A stretch of 13,501 bases of DNA. It comes from CAYIGN01 sp964363055 (GTDB lineage: Bacteria; Patescibacteriota; Minisyncoccia; Sungbacterales; HO2-52-23). The translations under genes were made by a program, and so were the position numbers. Location: assembly GCA_964363055.1 (NCBI GenBank), contig CAYIGN010000020.1:1-13501 (forward strand), written 5' to 3'. Below are positions 1-5,909 of the stretch, in pieces (the first letter of the stretch is position 1; the number at the start of each line of letters is the position of its first letter). Under the pieces are notes generated by a model. It saw only the letters and a program-made list of their open reading frames with translations. It ran no database searches and was not told the origin of the DNA.

Positions 1-40
1 TCCTTATTCTCTTTTTGAACGACTTTAACCATATTTCAGA

Positions 41-66
41 TAGGTAATTAGTCCACTTTGCCACCA
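41..66 (+). repeat. Left terminal inverted repeat of the insertion sequence
   Basis: The outer end begins TAGGTAATTAGTCCACTTTG. All 26 bases match the reverse complement of 859-884, and pairing fails immediately on both sides (40/885 and 67/858), which sets the element ends. Confidence 0.93.
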
Positions 67-89
67 CGCATGATACAATAACTGCGTGG
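64..89 (+). promoter_or_regulatory. Stem-loop covering the transposase start codon
   Basis: CCACGCA (64-70) pairs with TGCGTGG (83-89) across a 12-base loop. The GTG start at 86-88 lies in the right arm. Such a hairpin could limit translation of transcripts entering the element from outside, a known way of restraining transposases. The function here is inferred. Confidence 0.4.
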
Positions 90-877
90 GTATGCTGAAA
101 ATCAATGAAAAACGATGTCTGACGTCTTTTCTTCTGGGAAGAAAGTGCGTCCACTGCGGCCACCGCAAGTTCTATCGGATACGGCGCGGGTACCGAAGAT
201 GCGTATACTGCGGCAGGGAAAAGAGATTGAAACGACTCCGCAGGATCATTATCGTCATCGCCGCCTTCCGCCGCTCCCAGACCGCCCTCCTCACCTCTCT
301 TGATACGGACATCCCCTACAAGGCAGTCAAGCGCATCTATGACAATCTCCGGCTGGCTATCATCAGAGCATGTGAGCGGGAAGCGGGAAAATTGTCAGGA
401 GAGATTGAGCTTGACGAGGCGTACTTCGGCGGCAGACGAAAGGGCAAGCGAGGCAGGGGCGCGGCAGGCAAATCAATCGTATTCGGCTTACTGGAGCGGG
501 ATGGAAGGGTATACACCAAAGTCGTGGATGCGGTCTCCAAAGAGATACTCATGGAGGTCATACGGAGGAAATCACGCAAGGGATCGGTATATTATACGGA
601 CAAGTTCAAGAGCTACAACTCCCTCAAGCGCTACGGCAAGCATTATACGCTCAATCACGGCAAGACCTTTGTACGGAGAGGCGGGAGGCGGAGCGTTCAC
701 ATCAATGGGATTGAGGGGTTCTGGTCTTATGCCAAGCACGGGTTGTACAATTACCGAGGGGTATCCCGAAGTATGTTCCCGCTCTACCTGAAGGAGATGG
801 AATACCGATACAATCATCGCAAGGACAATCTGTTGAATCTGTTCATTTATCTGTATTTTGGTGGCAAAGTGGACTAA
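86..877 (+). CDS. IS1595-family (ISXO2-like) DDE transposase
   Basis: This enzyme cuts and joins the ends of its insertion sequence. The 263-residue protein opens with a zinc ribbon: C21-x2-C24 and C39-x2-C42, in KCVHCG and RCVYCG. The ISXO2-like catalytic domain follows. The likely acidic triad is D110 in IELDEAYFGG, D172 in YYTDKFKSY and E210 in HINGIEGFWSYAKHG, with N208 and the FWSYAK segment typical of IS1595 enzymes. Length is normal for compact family members. The GTG at 86 is taken as start; an ATG at 92 is an alternative that loses two residues. No Shine-Dalgarno is visible, and the start region can fold into a hairpin. The stop codon falls inside the right inverted repeat. No frameshift or missing catalytic residue is seen. 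Confidence 0.93.
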   Translation: MGMLKINEKRCLTSFLLGRKCVHCGHRKFYRIRRGYRRCVYCGREKRLKRLRRIIIVIAAFRRSQTALLTSLDTDIPYKAVKRIYDNLRLAIIRACEREAGKLSGEIELDEAYFGGRRKGKRGRGAAGKSIVFGLLERDGRVYTKVVDAVSKEILMEVIRRKSRKGSVYYTDKFKSYNSLKRYGKHYTLNHGKTFVRRGGRRSVHINGIEGFWSYAKHGLYNYRGVSRSMFPLYLKEMEYRYNHRKDNLLNLFIYLYFGGKVD

Positions 878-884
878 TTACCTA
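859..884 (-). repeat. Right terminal inverted repeat of the insertion sequence
   Basis: This is the reverse complement of 41-66. It holds the transposase TAA stop (875-877), so the coding region runs into the repeat. On the minus strand it supplies the TAG (882-884) that ends the neighbouring small reading frame. Confidence 0.93.
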
Positions 885-1067
885 CTTTTTATCGTGAGCC
901 TGTTCGGAATCAACAATAGCCGCTACTTCCTCGTTAGTAACTTTTGAACCAGAAAGCCGCATTGAGACGCCGGTGCTCTCAATCAATGTTTTTCTCCTCT
1001 GCTCCTTCCAGAAATCGGTATTAAACCTGTTGTCGGAAGGAGGCGTTTTTGTGCTTTTCTTTGTCAT
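882..1067 (-). CDS. Small hypothetical protein, 3' end cut by the insertion sequence
   Basis: A 61-residue minus-strand frame starting MTKKSTKTPPSDNRF and ending AHDKK. It is hydrophilic and rich in Lys, Arg and Glu, with a segment FWKEQRRKTLIES that could be helical. I do not recognise the family. Its TAG stop (882-884) is made by the end of the insertion sequence. If the element is removed and position 885 is joined directly to 40, the frame stays open to the window edge (SEIWLKSFKKRIR), while the other two frames soon stop. The gene was therefore probably longer. Upstream ATG (1085) and TTG (1103) codons are alternative starts. The TATATCA-type array lies directly upstream and may control it. 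It could be an antitoxin or small regulator, but nothing proves that. Confidence 0.5.
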   Translation of the reverse strand: MTKKSTKTPPSDNRFNTDFWKEQRRKTLIESTGVSMRLSGSKVTNEEVAAIVDSEQAHDKK

Positions 1068-1108
1068 GTTGCTGGTATAGCGCATATTTCCGTCTATAGC
1101 CAATCTTA

Positions 1109-1226
1109 TATATCAACTATATACGATTCCCACTATATCACTCGGCTGATATAGTAACCGGCCTTACTATATCAATGCGTTGATATAGAGACCCCCCCCA
1201 ACAACTAATCCGTTATATCAACTATA
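1109..1226. promoter_or_regulatory. Array of TATATCA-type inverted and direct repeats, probable operator
   Basis: Six copies of a TATATCA-type half-site occur within 118 bp. TATATCAACTATA is repeated exactly at 1109-1121 and 1214-1226. Between them lie two inverted repeats: ACTATATCA-6-TGATATAGT (1132-1155) and CTATATCAA-4-TTGATATAG (1167-1188). The array fills the gap between the 3' end of the PIN toxin gene and the start of the small gene at 1067, so it probably holds that gene's promoter and a cooperative repressor site. The two direct copies are 105 bp apart, close to ten helical turns. The bound protein is unknown. Confidence 0.6.
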
Positions 1227-1267
1227 GCGGGTTGTAGCGGATTAATTTCTGATTGCGATTACCAAAA

Positions 1268-1681
1268 TCAATAAGTAAGTAATTGCAACCCGTCAATGCG
1301 TTGATAATCACTATCGTTAGAAATTAAAATAGCACCATTCGTTTTGGCGGTTGCTCCTATGAGTAAGTCGAGGGGCGATATCGTCATGCCATTACCATGA
1401 ATTGCTTTTTCTATCACACTCGCTTCTTCCGCCTCCCGCTCTCCAAATGACAATACGGTCATTTTTTGACGCAACTCTTCAAATCTATTAACCTTTTCTT
1501 GATTTTGCTCCTCGCCCCGTAAAATTTCAAAAAGAACCACCGATGCAATGGCGGTTACACTAAGAGGAGCATCTTTTATCTCATCGTATAAACGAACGGC
1601 GTTATCTTTACCGTTGAGAAGATCGATGATAAAGTTACTCTCCAAACAATATTTTGTTTCTACGAGCGAGGTCGTCATCAA
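1268..1681 (-). CDS. vapC: PIN-domain ribonuclease toxin, VapC-like
   Basis: Probably a metal-dependent RNase toxin that cuts RNA when its antitoxin is lost. PIN motifs occur in order over 137 residues: LESNFIIDLL (acidic E14, with D20 nearby), VVLFEILRG (E52), ISPLDLLIGATA (D105) and ISNDSDY (N122, D123, D125). Length is typical of VapC. The first acidic position is usually Asp in LDTN; here it is Glu, which can still bind metal but is less common. ATG ATG at 1681/1678 gives two starts, and the family pattern of the first motif about ten residues in fits either. The frame overlaps the preceding gene by about 45 bp, so the two are probably translated from one message. The partner antitoxin would most simply be that preceding gene, although it resembles no VapB I know. 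Confidence 0.85.
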   Translation of the reverse strand: MMTTSLVETKYCLESNFIIDLLNGKDNAVRLYDEIKDAPLSVTAIASVVLFEILRGEEQNQEKVNRFEELRQKMTVLSFGEREAEEASVIEKAIHGNGMTISPLDLLIGATAKTNGAILISNDSDYQRIDGLQLLTY

Positions 1682-1949
1682 AGCGGTTCTTAAATAAACT
1701 AATTTCTTCCTTCATTTTCCTCGCCTCGTCATCGCTTAAAATTCCAATGAATCCTTCCCGGTATGTTTCGGGAGGGGGCATAACCGGGCGGGGATAGTTT
1801 ACCCGCCAAAAATATGAAATGCTCGCGCTTGAGGTGTCCTCTAATCCGGGATAAATACCTGATGGGAACATTAAACCTCCCGGCAAAACATCGGCGGGCG
1901 CAATGGTAGTATACTTCTCCTTTTCAATTGTGGAAGCTATGTTGTTCAT
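1635..1949 (-). CDS. Hypothetical protein, possible antitoxin to the PIN protein
   Basis: 104 residues starting MNNIASTIEKEKYTT. The ATG at 1949 lies 5 bases after the stop of the protease gene; a GTG at 1970 would overlap that gene and is less likely. The middle is Pro- and Gly-rich (VLPGGLMFPSGIYPG, VNYPRPVMPPPETY). The C-terminus is a charged, probably helical stretch (SDDEARKMKEEISLF and on), like the toxin-binding tail of many antitoxins. No ribbon-helix-helix or AbrB domain is evident. The gene overlaps the start of the PIN toxin gene, the arrangement expected for an antitoxin. I do not recognise the family; the antitoxin role rests on position and on the charged tail. Confidence 0.7.
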   Translation of the reverse strand: MNNIASTIEKEKYTTIAPADVLPGGLMFPSGIYPGLEDTSSASISYFWRVNYPRPVMPPPETYREGFIGILSDDEARKMKEEISLFKNRFDDDLARRNKILFGE

Positions 1950-1954
1950 ATTAA

Positions 1955-2929
1955 TTATTTTTTTACCCACGACTGCGATTCAAAGTTGATATCGATCGCG
2001 GGCTGATTATTCCTTATGTTCTTTTTTACTTTACCAGTAAATGTGAATCTGTAGGACGAATCTGCGGTTTCGAGGTAGGCGCCCCCTCTATCAATCTCTG
2101 CCATTTCCTTACCTGCCAACAACTCATTTGGATGAAATGGCTGGCCAAGTTTCATTTCTGATGCATATAGTTCATATAATTCTCTCATTGTTTTATCAAG
2201 CGTATCAGAAGCTTTTTCTATTTTCAATCCGAGATCGGTTGCTTCGTCTCTATCTATCGGATACGCATGAATCGTAATATCGCCTGTAATTTCTTTGATG
2301 ATTTTCTTAATTCGCTCTTTATCTTTTTCTTTGTCCATGTGCAACCATAAAAGTCGTTCAGTAAGTAATCTCGCCATTCGATATGCTCGATATGCATTGC
2401 CTATGGAAAGTGGGTGTAGTTTTTCCACCAAAAGCTTATATGCGTCAATCATCTGTTCATCTTTTACTTCTCCTTTCTCCTTGGCGAAAAGTAAATATGA
2501 ATTCAAGTCTTCAACGCTCACTTCAAGGCGCTGTTGTGGATTGATAGGATTCTGAGGGTTGAACGGATGACCAGTAGTAGGATCAACTGGTGTAAGTTCA
2601 CTTAGTTTTCCCATCACAATCGCATCCGCTCCTAAACATATAAGTGTTCCGGCGCTATGTGCTTTATATGGAACTATCACCTCAAATTCCTCACAATGAC
2701 TGCGGATCAGTTTTACGATGCGGATCGGGGCAAGCATATCTCCACCACTTGTGTAAAGAAGAAGGCTGATTTTCTTCACCTTCCCGATTCCATCAAGAAG
2801 ATTTCCGAGAAGTGGGACAATGTCGCCAGCAATCTTGGTCGCAAAAGGCGGCCTATCGCCAGTGACATAGGAAATAACGCGAGAATCTCGCTCTTTTTCT
2901 AAGCTTTGAATCAGGTCTTTTTTAGCCAT
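1955..2929 (-). CDS. SDH-family ClpP/crotonase-fold serine protease
   Basis: A 324-residue protein with the pattern of the serine dehydrogenase proteinase family (SDH_sah, Pfam PF01972), related to ClpP and SppA. The N-terminal half holds the family motifs: ISLLLYTSGGDMLAP (about 54-68, oxyanion-loop type), then VPYKAHSAGTLICLGAD with the likely nucleophile Ser92, and MGKLSELTPVDPTTGHPFNP. A charged, helical region follows (about 185-220), then a mixed C-terminal part. There is no signal peptide or membrane segment, so it is probably cytoplasmic. It is first in an operon with the 104-residue protein and the PIN toxin. A protease encoded beside a toxin could degrade the antitoxin; that is inference. 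The start ATG follows a plausible promoter with almost no leader. Confidence 0.85.
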   Translation of the reverse strand: MAKKDLIQSLEKERDSRVISYVTGDRPPFATKIAGDIVPLLGNLLDGIGKVKKISLLLYTSGGDMLAPIRIVKLIRSHCEEFEVIVPYKAHSAGTLICLGADAIVMGKLSELTPVDPTTGHPFNPQNPINPQQRLEVSVEDLNSYLLFAKEKGEVKDEQMIDAYKLLVEKLHPLSIGNAYRAYRMARLLTERLLWLHMDKEKDKERIKKIIKEITGDITIHAYPIDRDEATDLGLKIEKASDTLDKTMRELYELYASEMKLGQPFHPNELLAGKEMAEIDRGGAYLETADSSYRFTFTGKVKKNIRNNQPAIDINFESQSWVKK

Positions 2930-2946
2930 ATTTGTATCTTGTGGTT

Positions 2947-2975
2947 ATAATAGCATTTTATCAACTTGTAGTAAA
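2947..2975 (-). promoter_or_regulatory. Candidate sigma70-type promoter of the protease operon
   Basis: On the minus strand, TTTACT (2975-2970) and TATTAT (2952-2947) are separated by 17 bases. Transcription would begin near 2940, leaving only about ten bases before the ATG at 2929 and no Shine-Dalgarno site, so translation would be close to leaderless. Confidence 0.4.
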
Positions 2976-2984
2976 TGGTCGGCA

Positions 2985-3485
2985 CTACTTCACTACCTCA
3001 AACAAATCCTTCGGGCTTTTGAGGACTTTGAACTCCCATGTACTGAATTCGCCGTGTAAATTAACAGCCTTAACCCACTCTTTTGCGGCGGTCCACTTTG
3101 CCTCATCTTTTTCCGTTTTCTGGCCTTTTACTTCAAGAATAGTATACCGGCCGTCATCGAATTTAATTATGAAGTTGGGATAATACACATGTACCTAACC
3201 TTGCCACAAATAGTAAATTTCAAAGCCGAGGTGATCATTTTTCGCCCACGATACTATTCCAGGAATTCGTTTGCGCTTGAACTCGAACCCCACCGACTCC
3301 CATCTGCTGTCCAGGACTACATGACTGATCTGGCTTTTCTGTATTGGTTGTGTCGGCTTGCTGGTGTACCAAACGGGCGCGGTTGCCGTGCTTCGTACCG
3401 GCCGAACAGTATCAAATACCGCCACCGGCGCTTCTTTACTGGAACCGCGCACAAAGTTTCCGATATGGTTTATGATTTTCTGCAT
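2985..3485 (-). pseudogene. C-terminal remnant of a type III restriction enzyme Res subunit
   Basis: Two minus-strand segments in the same frame make one domain interrupted by a single TAG (3195-3197). The first, from MQKIINHIGNFVRG through TVRPVRSTATAPVWYTSKP to WAKNDHLGFEIYYLWQG, and the second, VYYPNFIIKFDDGRYTILEV followed by KG, match the end of type III Res proteins as I know them. That region carries the PD-ExK nuclease core. The usual PDF is PNF here, so a metal-binding Asp is changed; E and K of LEVKG remain. The SF2 helicase part that should precede it is absent: upstream the frame runs into a dispersed repeat (3521-3552) and a stop at 3615-3617. The stop replaces a position commonly Glu or Lys in relatives, consistent with one point mutation. 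No modification subunit is nearby. It is a dead fragment. Confidence 0.8.
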
Positions 3486-3520
3486 ATTGAGCGCAATAAA
3501 GGTTTTTCTGTTGGTTTTTA

Positions 3521-3552
3521 TGTCTGGATCCCTGATCGAGTCGGGGATGACA
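3521..3552. repeat. Imperfect palindrome of a dispersed-repeat type
   Basis: TGTC (3521-3524) pairs with GACA (3549-3552), and ATCCC (3528-3532) with GGGAT (3544-3548). Read on the minus strand, the core CATCCCCGACTCGATCAGGG resembles a short repeat I recall as scattered through many environmental bacterial genomes. It lies where the Res similarity ends. Confidence 0.5.
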
Positions 3553-3627
3553 TGAAACCCGTAACTCCTGTTAATTAAATCGACCCTTGAAAGTATTATC
3601 TTATAGATTTGTCGTTAAAGGAAGCTA

Positions 3628-3659
3628 TAACTATTTTACGCTCGAGCGTAAAATAGTTA
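3628..3659. repeat. Perfect 32-bp palindrome
   Basis: The sequence reads identically on both strands and is centred on CTCGAG, with half-site TAACTATTTTACGCTC. It lies about 40 bp past the stop of the minus-strand glycosyltransferase. As RNA it could form a near-continuous hairpin, but no U-run follows on either side, so it may be a weak terminator, an mRNA 3' end stabiliser or a protein-binding site. Confidence 0.7.
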
Positions 3660-3699
3660 CAAAGTCGGCGGCTTGTCCGTTCCCTGCCAAAAACCTCTT

Positions 3700-4812
3700 T
3701 CATCGCGATCTTGAAGCGAAGCCGCGGTAAAGCGCCAGATACTTTTCAATCTGCCGCTCCCAGGTCATGGTGCGCACAAATGCGTGCGATGCCTCGGCCA
3801 TTATTTTTTTCCTCTTCAGATCACCCAAGATTGCAATGATCTTTTTGGCAAAATCGTCCGGGTTGCGGGTAGGGATCAGAATCCCATTTCGACCGTCCTG
3901 CACCGCATCATCAATGCCGCAGTTTTTGCTGCCCACCACCGGCAGTCCGGCCGCAGCGGCTTCAAGAAATACCAAACCGAAACCCTCCACGTCGTGATTC
4001 ACGTTCTGTGAGAACAAACAAAATAGCTCCGCTCCTTTATAAATATCCGCCAACTTCTGGCGCGTATCCACATCTTCAAGGATGTGCACTGAGTCCTGGA
4101 GGCCGAGCTCTTGTATCAATCCCTGCAGACGCCGATAGTAAATATCGGTATATTTTTTACCGACGATGACGTAGGAGAGATCCGGAAACTCTTTTTTTAC
4201 CTCTGCAAAGGCGGGGATTGAAAAGTGATATCCTTTGCGCCAACGCAGCTGCCCCACTCCCAAGATATAGGGCTTGTATTTCCGCACTGCATCATCTTCC
4301 GGGTTAGGTGTTTCGTGTTTTGTGAATTCTTCCGCATCCACCCCGGGATTGATGACCGTGATCGCAAGGTGCGGAATTTTCTTTAATATCTCGGCTTTGG
4401 TGAATGTGCTGATGGCGGTAATCGCTGAGGCCCTCCGGTAGGTCCAGCGAAGGATCCATGCCAAGCGACGCTGATACAACGGCAAAATTGAACCGCTGCC
4501 GATGGCGGTAACAATAATCTTCTTGGGCATCCCGAGCGATGTAAGCGCCGCAACAAAGCCATATGGGAATGCATCCATCGCATGCACAGTATCGCACGAT
4601 CTAATAATCCGGCGTATCTGGGGCAGATGCGCGATAAGACGCAATTTACTAAGGGATAAGAGCGGAAACTCGTATGACTCCCCGCTCGGTACAGTCGTGA
4701 GTGCCGCTATCTCCGCCCCGAGTGTCTGCTGTAAACCAGTGATGATTCTCCGCGAAAAAACCCCTGCCCCATTGTCCTGACGCAGATTGTGAGTAAGAAA
4801 GCATATCTTCAT
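3700..4812 (-). CDS. GT4-type glycosyltransferase
   Basis: A retaining, GT-B fold enzyme that moves a sugar from a nucleotide-sugar donor to a glycan or lipid acceptor; the exact sugar cannot be told. The ATG at 4812 gives 370 residues starting MKICFLTHNLRQDNGAG, the usual first strand and Gly-rich acceptor loop. An upstream in-frame extension runs back through the preceding gene and is not used. The donor domain shows ILGVGQLRWRKGYH (basic residues for the diphosphate), then EGFGLVFLEAAAAGLPVVGS with the EX7E pair. No membrane segment is evident. It starts 4 bp after the stop of the broken LD-carboxypeptidase gene and was probably co-transcribed with it. A perfect palindrome follows the 3' end. 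Confidence 0.92.
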   Translation of the reverse strand: MKICFLTHNLRQDNGAGVFSRRIITGLQQTLGAEIAALTTVPSGESYEFPLLSLSKLRLIAHLPQIRRIIRSCDTVHAMDAFPYGFVAALTSLGMPKKIIVTAIGSGSILPLYQRRLAWILRWTYRRASAITAISTFTKAEILKKIPHLAITVINPGVDAEEFTKHETPNPEDDAVRKYKPYILGVGQLRWRKGYHFSIPAFAEVKKEFPDLSYVIVGKKYTDIYYRRLQGLIQELGLQDSVHILEDVDTRQKLADIYKGAELFCLFSQNVNHDVEGFGLVFLEAAAAGLPVVGSKNCGIDDAVQDGRNGILIPTRNPDDFAKKIIAILGDLKRKKIMAEASHAFVRTMTWERQIEKYLALYRGFASRSR

Positions 4813-4816
4813 GTCT

Positions 4817-5795
4817 TTATATGACGGTCGGCTCGTCAATTGCAAAACTTTTTTTATCCGCATCAATCGTTGCCCTACATCCCACCGGAAACGTATAATT
4901 TTCCACGTTGTGGCCAAGTTCACCTATCTCCAAAATCGGGAAATCGTATCCTCTCGCAATTTCTAAAACCATATCCGCCACGTCGCGGTTTTTCTCGGGC
5001 TCCTCCATTTCATGATTGTCAAAATAGCCGATAATGAGACCCTTGATCTTCGCAAGTACGCCGTTGAGGCGAAACGCGGTAAACTGGCGGTCGAGTTTCG
5101 TAATCGGCTCCGTGCCTTCCAAAAATAATATCGCGTCGCGGAAATCCGGGCCGTATCCGGCGAGCATAGCCGTGACTAGACACCCCGAGTGCCCGCCCAT
5201 TTAGGATACCGCTTGCGCGTCCGCTTCTCACTCCGCGCCATCCCGGATGTGTCAACCCTTCTTTCTTCTCATGCCGCCAATACGGATTCGGCTGCAACTC
5301 TCCTACGTTTCCATCAAAAAATGTTTTCTTGAAGTTATCCACGAACAATGCCGACATCGGCCTACTGAAACCCCACAAAAACGAGGGGCCGTAATACGTC
5401 ACTAATTTTGCCTTGGCAAAAATCGCGTTAACCAGCGTCGTGCCGTCCGAAAAGCCCGCGAAGATTTTTGGATCGCGCCGGATCATATCGTAATCAATGC
5501 CGTCGAGCAGGTGATTGGCGGTATCGCCGCCCTGTGACATCAGAATCATTTTTACCTCCGGATCGCGCCATAAGGTACGAAAATCCTCCAGCCGCGCCTC
5601 ACGGGCGCCGGCGTTATAAAAATGCCGGTCAAGCGCGTGCACGCCCATCTTCACCTTGAGATCGAGCTCTTCAAGCGCTTCGCGCGCCAGATCACACTCC
5701 GCCCGTAATTTTTCGGGTATATATTCGGACGGCGACACAATACCCACAGTATCGCCTTTTTGCAATCGTCTTGGTTTGATAATCTCCATATGCAT
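4817..5795 (-). pseudogene. LD-carboxypeptidase/MccF-like S66 peptidase, split by a frameshift
   Basis: S66 peptidases cut L,D-tetrapeptides from murein or detoxify microcin C-like compounds. The first frame (5795 to about 5195) carries KGDTVGIVSPSEY, ILMSQGGDTANHLLDGIDYD and FAGFSDGTTLVNAI with nucleophile Ser116. The second frame (about 5195 to 4817) carries the rest: GGHSGCLVTAMLAGYGPDF, AILFLEGTEP (Glu of the triad), LKGLIIGYF-like KIKGLIIGYF, and GELGHNVENYTFPVG (His). The two join naturally if one C is skipped in AATGGGCGGGCAC near 5195, giving NGGHSG. Combined length, about 325 residues, is normal. So this is a one-base insertion in an otherwise whole gene: a recent pseudogene, an assembly or sequencing error, or less likely programmed frameshifting. 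ATG at 5795 or 5789 starts it; no signal peptide is seen, so it is probably cytoplasmic. Confidence 0.85.
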
Positions 5796-5865
5796 ATGGT
5801 AGCATCAAAAAAACTATTCTTAAAATATCCCCTGCCGTCAGCCGCATCCCCGCCCCACCCGCAAG

Positions 5866-5902
5866 TGTACACACACTGTCCGATCGAACAGTATGTGTAC
5901 AG
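5866..5902 (+). repeat. Left 37-bp inverted repeat flanking the PaaX/Cas2-like gene
   Basis: Begins TGTACACACACTGTC and ends TGTACAG. It matches the reverse complement of 6523-6559 except at one base and a five-base block (GTATG against TACTG). It is also an internal palindrome: TGTACACACACTGT against ACAGTATGTGTACA, one mismatch, around CCGATCGA. It lies 7 bp past the stop of the gene at 5910. Confidence 0.8.
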
Positions 5903-5909
5903 ACGGTGG

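Larger units (their letters stand above)
41..884 (+). mobile_element. Complete IS1595-type insertion sequence
   Basis: An 844-bp element bounded by perfect 26-bp inverted repeats (41-66 and 859-884) encloses one DDE transposase gene. The size and single-ORF layout fit small members of the IS1595 family. The family usually makes an 8-bp target duplication, but the bases just outside (ATTTCAGA at 33-40, CTTTTTAT at 885-892) do not match. Either this copy lost the duplication or its flanks were rearranged. The transposase is intact, so the element may still be active. Confidence 0.9.
3486..3699. other. Intergenic stretch with repeats only
   Basis: Between the restriction remnant and the stop of the glycosyltransferase gene I see no credible gene. 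It holds an imperfect palindrome at 3521-3552 and a perfect palindrome at 3628-3659. Plus-strand frames here are antisense shadows of the Res remnant. Confidence 0.6.

Noticed and set aside
33..40. 8-bp target duplication of the insertion sequence
   Set aside because: ATTTCAGA does not match the right flank CTTTTTAT.
3195..3197. TAG read as an amino acid (recoding)
   Set aside because: Only the C-terminal end of the Res gene is present, so simple decay explains the stop. I know of no TAG recoding in likely hosts, and no other gene in the window needs it.
3189..3578. Plus-strand 129-residue reading frame
   Set aside because: It lies antisense to the Res remnant, which has clear family motifs on the minus strand; the plus-strand product looks random.
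4817..5200. Independent 127-residue gene
   Set aside because: It contains the C-terminal half of the S66 peptidase fold and joins the upstream frame by a one-base shift, so it is part of one broken gene.
5796..5865. Promoter for the LD-carboxypeptidase gene
   Set aside because: AT-rich sequence is present, but no convincing -35/-10 pair with good spacing could be fixed.
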